Shown here piece after piece: positions 35,078-42,970 of a stretch of 64,000 nt of DNA. The DNA is from an uncultured Clostridia bacterium. Its GTDB lineage: Bacteria; Bacillota; Clostridia; Christensenellales; Aristaeellaceae. The stretch's first letter is position 1. The number at the start of each line of letters is the position of its first letter. Under the pieces are notes generated by a model. The model saw only the letters and a list, made by a program, of their open reading frames with translations. It was not told the DNA's origin and made no database searches. The position numbers and the translations under genes were made by a program. The DNA lies in the NCBI GenBank assembly GCA_934630705.1, contig CAKTWP010000003.1, positions 116,589-180,588 on the forward strand. Direction: 5' to 3'.

Positions 35078-35113
35078 CCCTGCGGATCGGCAAGCATTTT
35101 CCGGTCCGCGGGG
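35078..35113 (+). terminator. Strong hairpin, possible terminator after the MATE gene
   Basis: A 13-bp stem with two G-U pairs (CCCTGCGGATCGG/CCGGTCCGCGGGG), 10-nt loop. Only weak T-rich sequence follows (CCATTCTGTTTT). Confidence 0.5.
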
Positions 35114-35220
35114 CCATTCTGTTTTGCTGCCTTTTGAAAAAACGACATATGTCTGATCGTCAGTGCCATATAAATAAGAAATTCTTATGTCAAGTTTTTG
35201 TCAAGAAAGCGCATGCATCA

Positions 35221-35249
35221 TTGACGCGAATGGAAAGCCATGGTAAACT
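35221..35249 (+). promoter_or_regulatory. Promoter of the popT gene
   Basis: TTGACG, a 17-nt spacer and TAAACT, 36 nt before the ATG. Confidence 0.75.
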
Positions 35250-35284
35250 GAGGGCAATTCAAGACGAAAGGATGCTGCAGTTGC

Positions 35285-36148
35285 ATGGAGCTTGTGAAGA
35301 AAATCCTGCGCGGGATGCTGATCGGCGTGGCCAATGTGATCCCCGGGGTGTCCGGAGGGACGATGATGGTCAGCATGGGAATTTATGATACCATCATCTT
35401 ATGCATTACCCATCTGTTCAGCCAGTTCAAAAAGAGTGTAAAAACGCTGCTGCCCTATCTGCTGGGCATGCTGCTTGGCATTTTTGCGCTGGCAAGCCTG
35501 CTGGGGTTCCTCTTTGATCATTATCCGCTGCCCACCAACACAGCGTTCATCGGGCTGATTCTGGGTGGGCTGAGCCCGCTGATGCGCAAGATTGAGCGTA
35601 AGAAAATCAATTTCGGCTGCGTGATCGCGTTCGCTGCGTTTTTCGGGCTGATTATCTGGATGGCCTGCATGGGCCCTGTGCAAAACGCCGAAAGTGTGAC
35701 GATGTCCGCCGGGCAGATGCTGATTTTGCTGGTGATGGGCGCTATCGCTTCGGCCACCATGATTATCCCCGGTGTTTCGGGCAGCATGGTGCTGATGCTG
35801 CTGGGATACTATACGCCTGTGATCAATGCCCTCAACAGCTTTAAAACGGCTGTGTTCTCTGCTGACTTTGCCGCGATGGTGCAGCCGCTGCTGGTTCTGT
35901 TGCCCTTTGGCATTGGCGTAGTGGCTGGAATTTTCGGCGTGGCGAAAGCCATCGAATGGCTCATTCAGCGCTTCCCTACATTGACCTATTGCGGCGTGCT
36001 GGGATTGGTGCTGGCCTCCCCAGTGGCAATCCTGATTCGTGCTGACTTGGCCGGCACAACCATCGGCATGGCGATTATCAGTGTCATCACCTTTGCCGTG
36101 GGCTTTGTCGGGGCCTGGCTGCTGGATAAAGGAAATAAATCGGCATAA
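35285..36148 (+). CDS. popT: DUF368 membrane protein, undecaprenyl-phosphate translocase PopT
   Basis: Polytopic membrane protein of 287 residues with about eight helices. It has the DUF368 signature repeated in the two halves: GVANVIPGVSGGTMMVSMGIYD (about residue 14) and ASATMIIPGVSGSMVLMLLGYY (about 155). DUF368 proteins were shown to return undecaprenyl phosphate across the membrane for cell-wall and surface-polymer synthesis, in parallel with DedA-type proteins. The internal duplication with IPGVSGG loops is typical of an inverted-repeat transporter. AAAGGA lies 12 nt before the ATG. It has its own promoter and terminator. Confidence 0.9.
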   Translation: MELVKKILRGMLIGVANVIPGVSGGTMMVSMGIYDTIILCITHLFSQFKKSVKTLLPYLLGMLLGIFALASLLGFLFDHYPLPTNTAFIGLILGGLSPLMRKIERKKINFGCVIAFAAFFGLIIWMACMGPVQNAESVTMSAGQMLILLVMGAIASATMIIPGVSGSMVLMLLGYYTPVINALNSFKTAVFSADFAAMVQPLLVLLPFGIGVVAGIFGVAKAIEWLIQRFPTLTYCGVLGLVLASPVAILIRADLAGTTIGMAIISVITFAVGFVGAWLLDKGNKSA

Positions 36149-36180
36149 TCAGCTAAATAGAATTTGGTACCTTAAAATCA

Positions 36181-36223
36181 GAACCTGGTATACAGAAACT
36201 ACAGAATACCTGGTTCTATTTTT
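36181..36223 (+). terminator. Terminator after popT
   Basis: GAACC-t-GGTAT pairs with ATACC-t-GGTTC around one T-T mismatch, followed by TATTTTT. It overlaps the end of the convergent spoIVFB gene. Confidence 0.65.
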
Positions 36224-37076
36224 CTGCAGGAATGCCACGGTTTAGAAAGAGACTGTCGCAAAGCTGCTTTTCGTCCAACACGCGTTTGCATGTCATACCA
36301 TCTTCTGAAAGCAGACAAACGAAATGATACTTGCCAGCAGCCAATTGAGGAAGGAGGGATGAAAGCGGCGTTTTTTCGCTGACGGCGATTGCCTGGACAG
36401 AAAGGGAGCGGCCCTGTTCCATCCGCTGCCGCCGAGCTATGAGCGAGGTTACATAGTGCCCCATGCTTTGCTGTGCTTCCTGAGCTGCAGCATAGCACAA
36501 ATAAACGCCCGCAAACGCAGGAAGGGGATTCAGCATCCCGCGAAGGGCCAGAAGTACTGAGAGAATGCCTAAGCCGCACCCGATTCCATATCCAATCCAG
36601 ACCATAGTTTGCGTTGCGCGACGATAGCCTAAGGGCTTTTCCATAATCGCGCGAAGCATACGTCCCCCGTCTAACGGCAAAGCGGGCAACAGGTTCACCA
36701 ACAGCAAAAGCAGATTTGAATGGAAAAAGCTTCTTGCAAGCGAGAGAAAACCCCAACCATTGGCTGCTGCCCCAAAAGCTAATAAACAACCAAGAAGGCT
36801 TCCTAAAGGCCCCGCCATTGCAAAGCAGAAGCGATGGGCAGTGCTTTGAGCGGATAGATTCTGTACTTGCATGATGGCCCCAAACGGCGTTAGCTCAATT
36901 TCGTTTATTTGAAACCCCAGCTTTTTGCCAACAATAAAATGGCCCGCTTCATGGAGAAAAAGCGTCAGGACAGCCACGAGCAGACTCATGAGATTGCCTT
37001 GTAAAACATACCATATTCCAATTGCAATGAGAGACGTGTGTATACGTAATGCGGTTTGTTTAAACTGGATTTTCAT
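36216..37076 (-). CDS. spoIVFB: Intramembrane metalloprotease SpoIVFB (M50, site-2 protease family)
   Basis: A 286-residue membrane protease, close to Bacillus SpoIVFB (288), which cleaves pro-sigma-K in the mother cell. The zinc motif is FLHEAGHFIVGKKLG around residue 45, and the third ligand lies in NLLPALPLDGGR about 95 residues later. About six helices are followed by a cytoplasmic domain with a CBS-like feel (SVQAIAVSEKTPL). The start at 37076 (MKIQFKQT), after GAAGGGACC, overlaps the spoIVFA stop by 4 nt. The adjacent spoIVFA-like gene supports the assignment over a generic M50 protease. Confidence 0.88.
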   Translation of the reverse strand: MKIQFKQTALRIHTSLIAIGIWYVLQGNLMSLLVAVLTLFLHEAGHFIVGKKLGFQINEIELTPFGAIMQVQNLSAQSTAHRFCFAMAGPLGSLLGCLLAFGAAANGWGFLSLARSFFHSNLLLLLVNLLPALPLDGGRMLRAIMEKPLGYRRATQTMVWIGYGIGCGLGILSVLLALRGMLNPLPAFAGVYLCYAAAQEAQQSMGHYVTSLIARRQRMEQGRSLSVQAIAVSEKTPLSSLLPQLAAGKYHFVCLLSEDGMTCKRVLDEKQLCDSLFLNRGIPAEK

Positions 37077-37747
37077 GGTCCCTTCGTCCGTTCTGTCGTT
37101 TGAATCCATGGAGTTGGATTGATAGGGATCCCTTCTTTGCGCACTTCTATCATTGATTCTTTTCCGGCCAGAATGGTTCCAACAGCCTGCCCGCAAGAAA
37201 CAGAATCGCCTTCCTGCAGGGATGTGGAACCCAGATTATAATAGAACGTTTCCAAGCCGTCTTGCTGCCGGATGCGCAAGATGATTTCTTCTTCCAGTCC
37301 ATGTGCAAGGCTCATTACCTGACCATCCGCCATGGCCTGAACGGTATCTGCCTGCGTGTCGTACCCCAAATAGGGTTCCCCTTCTGACCATGCATGTGCA
37401 AGTAAGCCGCTGCAAGGGGCAGCAAGCTGATATTGTTCGCCTGTTTCCAGAAAGACGGCCATGGTCTCCGGCAGGAAATTCCCCACAAAATTGATTCTTC
37501 CCAACGTTTCATCCCAGCTATCATCAATGATCAGGTTTTGCGCTGCGGTGAGCAGTGTTTCGCCGGACGGCAGCTGCGCGTTGCGCACGGAAACAATGCC
37601 AATCAGCATCAGCGCCGACAGGGCAAGATTCCGAGTGAGCTTGCTGAACATAAAAGAACTGCGGTCTGTTTTTATATACTCAACAGATTTGGGCTGACCA
37701 TTTTCAATGGGCGGCAGATCGGCTACATCCCGCGTGCTTTTTATCAT
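37073..37747 (-). CDS. spoIVFA: SpoIVFA-like protein, degenerate M23/LytM domain
   Basis: A 224-residue protein with one transmembrane helix (LTRNLALSALMLIGIVSV, about residues 35-55) and a C-terminal M23-like domain (TVQAMADGQVMSLAHG, LQEGDSVSCGQAVGTI). The metal-binding residues of active M23 peptidases are missing: YYNLG stands where YxHL is expected and no HxH is present. This matches SpoIVFA, which holds SpoIVFB inactive until signalled from the forespore. AAAGGAGGAG precedes the ATG at 37747. CATACCAT on the minus strand (37779-37772) resembles a sigma-E -10 element, though the -35 is weak. Confidence 0.8.
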   Translation of the reverse strand: MIKSTRDVADLPPIENGQPKSVEYIKTDRSSFMFSKLTRNLALSALMLIGIVSVRNAQLPSGETLLTAAQNLIIDDSWDETLGRINFVGNFLPETMAVFLETGEQYQLAAPCSGLLAHAWSEGEPYLGYDTQADTVQAMADGQVMSLAHGLEEEIILRIRQQDGLETFYYNLGSTSLQEGDSVSCGQAVGTILAGKESMIEVRKEGIPINPTPWIQTTERTKGP

Positions 37748-37812
37748 CGTTTTTCTCCTCCTTTGCCCTCCATGGTATGCGCGACGGGATTCGTTCATGT
37801 GCAGGATGTTCT

Positions 37813-37840
37813 TTTTAATGATTCTTTTTTAATGATTCTT
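37813..37840. repeat. Exact tandem duplication of a 14-mer
   Basis: TTTTAATGATTCTT occurs twice head to tail in the short gap between divergent spoIVFA and rnhA, just upstream of the rnhA promoter. Possibly slipped replication; a regulatory role is not shown. Confidence 0.7.
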
Positions 37841-37852
37841 TCTGAATTATGT

Positions 37853-37881
37853 TTGCATTTACGTGCCGGCTATGGTATAGT
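37853..37881 (+). promoter_or_regulatory. Promoter of rnhA
   Basis: TTGCAT, a 17-nt spacer and TATAGT, about 38 nt before the start codon. Confidence 0.75.
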
Positions 37882-37919
37882 ATGAAAGCGATTTCAGGAT
37901 GAGGAGGCGCTTGGGCGCA

Positions 37920-38432
37920 ATGAGCGAGACACTCAAGGCAGTGGATATTTTTACGGATGGCGCCTGTTCAGGCAATCCCGGGCCCGGCGGCTGGGCGGCC
38001 ATTCTTCGCTATGGCCAGCATGAGCTGGAAATCAGCGGCAGCATGCCCCAAACCACCAACAACCGCATGGAGGTGTTCGCGCTGATCAGCGCACTGGGCA
38101 AGCTGAAAACCCGCTGCCAGGTGACGGTGCATTCCGATTCTGCCTATCTGGTGAATGCCTTTAATCAGCATTGGCTGGATAATTGGCAAAAGCGCGGCTG
38201 GAAAAACAGTGAAGGAAAGCCGGTGGAGAATCAGGATTTATGGCGGCTTCTGCTTTTGACCATCAATAAGAAGGGCCACATCGTGATCTTCAATAAAGTG
38301 AAAGGCCATTCGGATCATCCGGAAAATAACCGTTGTGACGCCATGGCCCGGGACGCGATTCAGCAGTATTTGGCCCGCAACCCGGATCTGGGCGATGCGG
38401 AACATATGTATATCGTTCACTCTCAGGACTGA
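37920..38432 (+). CDS. rnhA: Ribonuclease HI
   Basis: RNase H1 of 170 residues, cutting RNA in RNA-DNA hybrids with Mg2+. The catalytic residues are visible in order: Asp in DIFTDGACSGNPGPGGW, Glu in NNRMEVFALISAL, Asp in VHSDSAYLVNAF and a late Asp in HPENNRCDAMA. The basic handle region (LDNWQKRGWKNSEGKPVENQDLW) marks the bacterial HI type. The start at 37920 (MSETLK) is chosen because the upstream ATG at 37899 overlaps the AGGAGG site. It probably shares a transcript with the acetyltransferase pseudogene 15 nt downstream. Confidence 0.95.
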   Translation: MSETLKAVDIFTDGACSGNPGPGGWAAILRYGQHELEISGSMPQTTNNRMEVFALISALGKLKTRCQVTVHSDSAYLVNAFNQHWLDNWQKRGWKNSEGKPVENQDLWRLLLLTINKKGHIVIFNKVKGHSDHPENNRCDAMARDAIQQYLARNPDLGDAEHMYIVHSQD

Positions 38433-38447
38433 CGAGGAATAAACCCA

Positions 38448-38887
38448 ATGGAAATCAGACAGGCAAAGTTGCACGAAGCATCCGCCGTCGTCATGCTGGT
38501 GCAGGCGCTTTGGCCACATCATACAACGAATGAACTGCGTGAGGAGCTGCTTCAGTTGCTGAAACGCGTTGATGCGGCGTTTTTTCTGGCCTATCATCAT
38601 GAATGTCCTGTGGGTTATGCCCACAATGCCAGCTGCGCCGGGATTACGTGGAGGACTGCAGTTCCAGCCCTGTCGGGTATTTGGAGGGGCTATACGTGGC
38701 GCCTGCATGCCGTGGGCAGGGCATTGCCCGGGCGCTGCTTGCAAAATGCGAGAAATGGGCAAAACCATGCGGCTGTGCTGAGTTTGCTAGTGATTGCGAA
38801 TTGGACAATACGGACAGCCTGTCTTTCCATTTGAATACGGGATTTACCGAGGCAGGACGAATCATCTGCTTTTGCAAGATGCTGTAA
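38448..38887 (+). pseudogene. Aminoglycoside 6'-N-acetyltransferase-like gene (GNAT), 2-nt insertion
   Basis: The N-terminal half reads MEIRQAKLHEASAVVMLVQ..AAFFLAYHHECPVGYA in one frame; the C-terminal half reads QCQLRRDYVEDCSSSPVGY, ACRGQGIARALLAKCEKWA and CELDNTDSLSFHLNTGF in another. The break is at 38621-38626, where GCCCACAATGCC looks like GCCCAATGCC with a CA dinucleotide duplicated. Removing two bases restores a protein of about 145 residues of the AAC(6')-I type, which uses acetyl-CoA (RGQGIA is the CoA-binding loop) on aminoglycosides. As it stands the gene gives a truncated product. Dinucleotide slippage could also allow reversion, or the break is a sequence error. Confidence 0.75.
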
Positions 38888-38931
38888 GAACAAACGGCCC
38901 ATCTTCTTTTCGAATAGAAAACGTCATCAAA

Positions 38932-38970
38932 AATCCCGTCGGAGCAATGCCCCGGCGGGATTGTTTTTTT
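38932..38970 (+). terminator. Terminator after the rnhA-acetyltransferase unit
   Basis: AATCCCGTCGG/CCGGCGGGATT, an 11-bp stem with one G-U pair and a 9-nt loop, followed by GTTTTTTT. Confidence 0.9.
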
Positions 38971-38996
38971 GAGACAGGGGAAACGGCTTCGCAGAA

Positions 38997-40880
38997 TCAC
39001 TTGACCGCGTCAGAATGACCAATGCCCAGCAGCTCGTTCTGCTTGCGGTTAGTAATATCGCCGTAGTTGCCGCTCTTATTGATCTGCTTGCCCATGAAGA
39101 TCATGGTGGAGGTTGCGCCGCCGTCCAGATTAATAGCGGATTGACAGCCCAGCTCGGCCATCTTTTCGCCCATCCATACGCAGGATTCGCCCTTGCTTTC
39201 GCTGATGCGGGACTCCACCATCACGGCGATATAGTATCCGGGTTCCACTATGCCAAAGGCCGTGCGAGGATTGGGGGTGCTGCCAAATTCCCTGGAGCGG
39301 GCGGCCACCTGGCCGTTTTCCACCAGAATGGGGCCGAAGGCCAGGGTGTCGGTAGCACCGGTGGCCAGGATTTCCTCAGCGGTTTTTTCGCCGTTATAGA
39401 ACAGTTGCACGCTGCCGTCGGGATACAGGGCCATCACGTCCAGCGGGGGATAGACCGTGGAAGTGGCTTTCCGGGGCCGGTCGTAGAAGATATTGCCGTC
39501 GCGAATGATGGTGCCGATGGGGTAATCGTATTTTTCCTCGGCATCACGGCTGACGCGATAGATGAAATAGTCGGAATTGATGGCGAACACCAGCTGATGG
39601 TTCACGGCGATTTCATCCGCCAGGGCCAGGGCATAGCGGTTCATGTATTTGGCTTCGTTGTAGGGGAACAGATCGAACAGTTCGCTGGCGTCTCGGGTGA
39701 AGATTTCGGCTTCGTACCACCGCAAGGGCTGGTTCTTGCTGTTCACGCCGGTTTTGCGGACGATCTGAATCCGCAGCGTCTGGGACGCATAAAGCCACAC
39801 GCCGTTGGCTTCATCCTTGGACACAAATTCGCTTTCGCCCTCGGGCAGGAATCCCTGCTGCGTAAGGGCAGGGAACCCGGCATGAATATGCGCTGCCTGA
39901 CCGGCGGCTGTGTATCCAGCCGCTGCACCAGCCACAACGGCAGGCGCTTCCGTGGCAGCGGGAGCAGCCGTCGTATTTTCCTGCGCGTTATTGCTGCCAG
40001 GCATGGCCACTACGGAAGAAGCGGCGGCAGGCGCGGCGGTAACAGGCGGCGCGGTTACGATGGTAGCGATATGCACGGCAGTGGTTTCCTCAGGCGCAGC
40101 TGTCTCATTCGCCGCCGGTACAGTCGTTGGATTCTCGGCAATCGCTGTGTTCATCGGCTCCAGCTGATAGGGGGAAGCCATGGTGCCATTCCCACCGGCG
40201 ATGATAAGCAGGGAGAGATCAACGTTGATCGCGGGGCGCACACCCATATCCGGGTTGCCAACAGACAAACGGCCTGTATTCCCTTCGTCCATAACCCGGC
40301 GCTGCTGCTTGGGATTATCCGTGGAACGGGTACGGGACCACCAGGGGCTGTATTTATGCCCCTTGCTGTAGATCATCAGCTGCAGCTTTTTATTTTCCGG
40401 CCGTTCGCGCTTGGCCCATGCCGTGCTTTCGCAAAGGCGGGCGTTATTATTGGCAAAGCCAATGGAAGCGTCACGCAGCTCATCGCCGGAGATCAGCGTC
40501 ACCAGTGCGTTATCCTCGGTGCGGCAGATCAAGGCCTGCTGCTCCGCGGCGGTAAACGCATCGGTCTTGAATTCGCCATTCAGATAGGCATACAAATCGC
40601 TGTTTTCCCAGCCATCGTAATGCTGATAATCCGCATGAACGGGGCTGGCAAACAGGATGTATTCTGACAGCAGATACGCTTCGCCATTGGCGCTGCGCAG
40701 CACCCGCCAGAGAATGGGCCGCTCCGTGCCATCGGCATCGGTGGGATAGGTGCCGAAGCTCACATATTCGTAGCCGGAGGCCTTGGAATACCCGGCGATC
40801 CCTGTGGCGTCCTGCGCCTGGGCGGAAGCGCACGCCAGCGCCAGCAGCATCAGCAACAGGGGAAAGAGTTTTTTGCGCAT
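38997..40880 (-). CDS. Secreted DUF6273 - phosphodiester glycosidase (NAGPA) fusion
   Basis: An exported 627-residue protein with signal peptide MRKKLFPLLLMLLALACASAQA. Residues about 30-225 are a DUF6273-type domain (VSFGTYPTDADGTERPILWRVL, YSKGHKYSPWWSRT, GVRPAINVDLS). Then comes an Ala/Thr/Pro-rich linker (about 235-335; AAPAATEAPAVVAGA type) and a phosphodiester glycosidase domain (about 370-620) with AINSDYFIYRVSRD, GDTLAFGP-like LAFGPILVENGQ, NPRTAFGIVEPGYY and the signature INLDGGATSTMIF. NAGPA enzymes remove sugar caps from phosphodiesters; bacterial members may act on wall or exopolysaccharide phosphodiesters. GAGGGATACAAGCT precedes the ATG. Exported, probably cell-wall associated. 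Confidence 0.85.
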   Translation of the reverse strand: MRKKLFPLLLMLLALACASAQAQDATGIAGYSKASGYEYVSFGTYPTDADGTERPILWRVLRSANGEAYLLSEYILFASPVHADYQHYDGWENSDLYAYLNGEFKTDAFTAAEQQALICRTEDNALVTLISGDELRDASIGFANNNARLCESTAWAKRERPENKKLQLMIYSKGHKYSPWWSRTRSTDNPKQQRRVMDEGNTGRLSVGNPDMGVRPAINVDLSLLIIAGGNGTMASPYQLEPMNTAIAENPTTVPAANETAAPEETTAVHIATIVTAPPVTAAPAAASSVVAMPGSNNAQENTTAAPAATEAPAVVAGAAAGYTAAGQAAHIHAGFPALTQQGFLPEGESEFVSKDEANGVWLYASQTLRIQIVRKTGVNSKNQPLRWYEAEIFTRDASELFDLFPYNEAKYMNRYALALADEIAVNHQLVFAINSDYFIYRVSRDAEEKYDYPIGTIIRDGNIFYDRPRKATSTVYPPLDVMALYPDGSVQLFYNGEKTAEEILATGATDTLAFGPILVENGQVAARSREFGSTPNPRTAFGIVEPGYYIAVMVESRISESKGESCVWMGEKMAELGCQSAINLDGGATSTMIFMGKQINKSGNYGDITNRKQNELLGIGHSDAVK

Positions 40881-40938
40881 AGCTTGTATCCCTCAATCCA
40901 TTTTTTCTGTGCGTGTATGTCAATATACATGCTTTTTT

Positions 40939-40967
40939 ATTATACCATAAACTTCCGCCCCTCACAA
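40939..40967 (-). promoter_or_regulatory. Promoter of the DUF6273-NAGPA gene
   Basis: On the minus strand TTGTGA (40967-40962), a 17-nt spacer and TATAAT (40944-40939), about 59 nt before the start. Confidence 0.75.
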
Positions 40968-41196
40968 GGCCGGGCCGGGGAATTTACAGTTTTTCTTTCC
41001 GGTAAAAACGCATTCCCCGATAGGGGTAGAAAACATGAAAAGCAATCTGCATATATTGCTCAAAGCAAAGCTGCATCCATCATTATGACTTTGACCTCCG
41101 GTACGGGTCAGCATGCGGTGGTGCTATAACAGTCGCCGAAAAGGGGATAATGTTCGCAAAAGGAGTTGAAAAACGTAAAGAATGTGTTCGTATCTA

Positions 41197-41225
41197 TTGA
41201 CAGGTTCCCCACATTTGAGTATAAT
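41197..41225 (+). promoter_or_regulatory. Consensus promoter of the tetR operon
   Basis: TTGACA, a 17-nt spacer and TATAAT: a perfect sigma-A match. Confidence 0.92.
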
Positions 41226-41227
41226 GC

Positions 41228-41241
41228 ATAATGTACATTAT
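41228..41241. promoter_or_regulatory. Perfect palindrome at the tetR transcription start, probable operator
   Basis: ATAATGTACATTAT, a 14-bp perfect palindrome starting 3 nt after the -10 element. The position would let a bound TetR dimer block RNA polymerase, giving autorepression. Which protein binds is inference. Confidence 0.65.
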
Positions 41242-41288
41242 TTAATATGCATTGACCGATCTATTTCGAAATTGAAAGGAAACAGGCT

Positions 41289-41912
41289 ATGGCCCCAAAG
41301 AATAAATTCACGAAGGAAGAAATGGTAGAAGCGGCAATGCGCGTCGTGCGGACAAAAGGTATCGATGGCCTGACCGCAAAGACCATGGCAGACGAGCTCG
41401 GTACTTCCACACAGCCGATTTTTACTGCATTTGGCTCGATGGATACCGTCAGACAGGAAGTCTATGCCGCTGCGGTGCGCGTGTATGACCGTTATGCGGA
41501 CGCTGGGCTGAAAGAAAAAATTCCGTTCTTTGGCGTTGGAATGCAGTATATTCGGTTTGCACGGGAAGAACCGGTGCTTTACCGTCTCCTGTTTTTGACG
41601 CAAGCAAAGGACCCGGAATACAGTGCCATGAATTCCATGCGGCATTTACAGGCGTTGGTTCGCCCAACGCTTGTAAACATTTACCATATCACCATCGAGG
41701 AAGCGAACCTCTATTTCCGCGATCTGTGGTTCGTCGTGCATAGTCTGTCCACGCTGATTGTGACCGGTGATTGCCCTTACTCCGATCAGGAAATCGGGCA
41801 GATTTTGACGCGCTTCAGCATCTGCATCTTCAAATCCATGAAGGAAATTCCCGGCTTTGCGGAAGGCACCTTTGATCGTGACGCCGTATTTCGAGCGTTG
41901 ATTTTCAAATGA
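41289..41912 (+). CDS. TetR/AcrR family transcriptional regulator
   Basis: A 207-residue DNA-binding protein. The N-terminal helix-turn-helix is TKEEMVEAAMRVVRTKGIDGLTAKTMADELGTSTQPIFTAF, with the usual TetR pattern (here TSTQPIFTAFGSMD in the recognition helix region). The C-terminal ligand domain resembles the WHG-type TetR_C (LYRLLFLTQ, FRDLWFVVHSLSTLI). It lies directly upstream of two small membrane protein genes and behind a perfect palindrome in its promoter, so it probably controls itself and those genes. The ligand is unknown. AAAGGAAAC precedes the start. Confidence 0.88.
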   Translation: MAPKNKFTKEEMVEAAMRVVRTKGIDGLTAKTMADELGTSTQPIFTAFGSMDTVRQEVYAAAVRVYDRYADAGLKEKIPFFGVGMQYIRFAREEPVLYRLLFLTQAKDPEYSAMNSMRHLQALVRPTLVNIYHITIEEANLYFRDLWFVVHSLSTLIVTGDCPYSDQEIGQILTRFSICIFKSMKEIPGFAEGTFDRDAVFRALIFK

Positions 41913-42039
41913 ATCGAGACGATTTCAAGTGACGGTCAAAGCAAGATGCCAGGCGCTTATGCGCAGTGCAGTCCGATAAATCGGTTTGTGCTGTGTTTTA
42001 TGAAAAAATGGACAGAAGAATCAATTGGGAGGAATCAGA

Positions 42040-42591
42040 GTGAAGACCTTAAATACAATCCAAAAGCTATCTAAAATCGGAAAAATCCTCAGCAAAATCG
42101 TGTTCATTTTCTGCATCATCGGCTTTTGCGGCGGCGTTGTTGGCATTCTCAGCATGGCGCTTGGCGCTCCGACACTGCAATTTGGCGGCGTAACGTTGAA
42201 AAGCATTCTGGATACGGGAGCAGACCCCACCGCTGGCGCAGTGTATGCGGCTATGGCAGCGGTCATGATTTTCTGCGCCGGGGAAGCTGTGGTTGCCAAG
42301 TTCGCAGAGCATTATTTCAAGCGCGAGCTTGCAGATGGCACGCCCTTTACACTTGCAGGGGCAAAGGAAATGCAGCGTTTGGGCATCCTGACAATTTGCA
42401 TCCCCATCGGCACAGGGATCGTTGCAGAAATTGTCCATGCTGTGATGGAACAGACCATGCATGGGAGCGCACCGCTGCAGATGAACATCGATAGTTCCGT
42501 CGCGCTTGGCGTGATGTTCATTGTGATGTCGCTGATTTGTCGGTATGGGGCTGCCATTTATGAAGAGAACAAAAACAGCCATAACCTATGA
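42040..42591 (+). CDS. Four-helix membrane protein, DUF2975-like
   Basis: A 183-residue integral membrane protein with four helices at about residues 20-45, 72-92, 120-145 and 152-175. The overall plan (loop with ..ADGTPFTLAGAKEMQRLGIL between helices 2 and 3) resembles DUF2975 proteins, usually encoded next to a small regulator. Function unknown. The GTG start at 42040 follows GGGAGGA; a TTG at 42025 overlaps that site and is rejected. It overlaps the next small gene by 32 nt. Confidence 0.7.
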   Translation: MKTLNTIQKLSKIGKILSKIVFIFCIIGFCGGVVGILSMALGAPTLQFGGVTLKSILDTGADPTAGAVYAAMAAVMIFCAGEAVVAKFAEHYFKRELADGTPFTLAGAKEMQRLGILTICIPIGTGIVAEIVHAVMEQTMHGSAPLQMNIDSSVALGVMFIVMSLICRYGAAIYEENKNSHNL

Positions 42592-42829
42592 AACGCGCTA
42601 CAAGCGCAAGCTGAATATGCTGGAGCCGGGAACAGCCATGCTCAAATGGATTGTGAGCCTGGCGCTGGTCGCGATTGCTCTGCATCTGCTTCATTTTGAA
42701 TTTGCATCATACATTGTGTCGGGTGTTGCCGGAACGATTTTTCTGCTTCTGCTGCTTCTGCTTGCCATTGAGGCCCGGCAGGATCGCGTTCTGAACGAGA
42801 TTGCGGCGCAGGAGCATAAGGATCGTTAA
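42560..42829 (+). CDS. Small membrane protein (89 residues), unknown function
   Basis: Overlaps the upstream membrane protein gene in a different frame. The product has a basic start (MKRTKTAITYETRYKRKLNML) and two adjacent hydrophobic helices (MLKWIVSLALVAIALHLLHF and ASYIVSGVAGTIFLLLLLLLAI), ending with a charged tail. The ribosome site is weak, consistent with translational coupling to the upstream gene. No family recognised. A start at the later Met (MLEPGTAM) is possible. Confidence 0.55.
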   Translation: MKRTKTAITYETRYKRKLNMLEPGTAMLKWIVSLALVAIALHLLHFEFASYIVSGVAGTIFLLLLLLLAIEARQDRVLNEIAAQEHKDR

Positions 42830-42868
42830 CTGTAATGCCAAAGCTGTTCAAACACGTGCCCGACTCTG

Positions 42869-42896
42869 CCGCACAATAATGGTGCGGTTCTTTTTT
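42869..42896 (+). terminator. Terminator of the tetR operon
   Basis: CCGCAC/GTGCGG stem with a 7-nt loop followed by TTC and six T. Confidence 0.8.
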
Positions 42897-42970
42897 CGAA
42901 AGATATAGCAGGAAGCAAACTGCGGGAAAAACTGATATTTACATAAAATGTGTATATATTGGCATCATCG

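Larger units (their letters stand above)
40881..41288. other. Intergenic region with two divergent promoters
   Basis: A 408-nt gap between the NAGPA gene and tetR. It holds a minus-strand promoter near 40950, the tetR promoter near 41210 and its palindrome. The middle (about 40970-41190) has an imperfect inverted repeat TGACC..GGTCA near 41092-41111 but no gene that can be supported. Confidence 0.55.

Noticed and set aside
41035..41090. Short ORF (MKSNLHILLKAKLHPSL) upstream of tetR
   Set aside because: Weak ribosome site, no promoter of its own, and too short to distinguish from chance.
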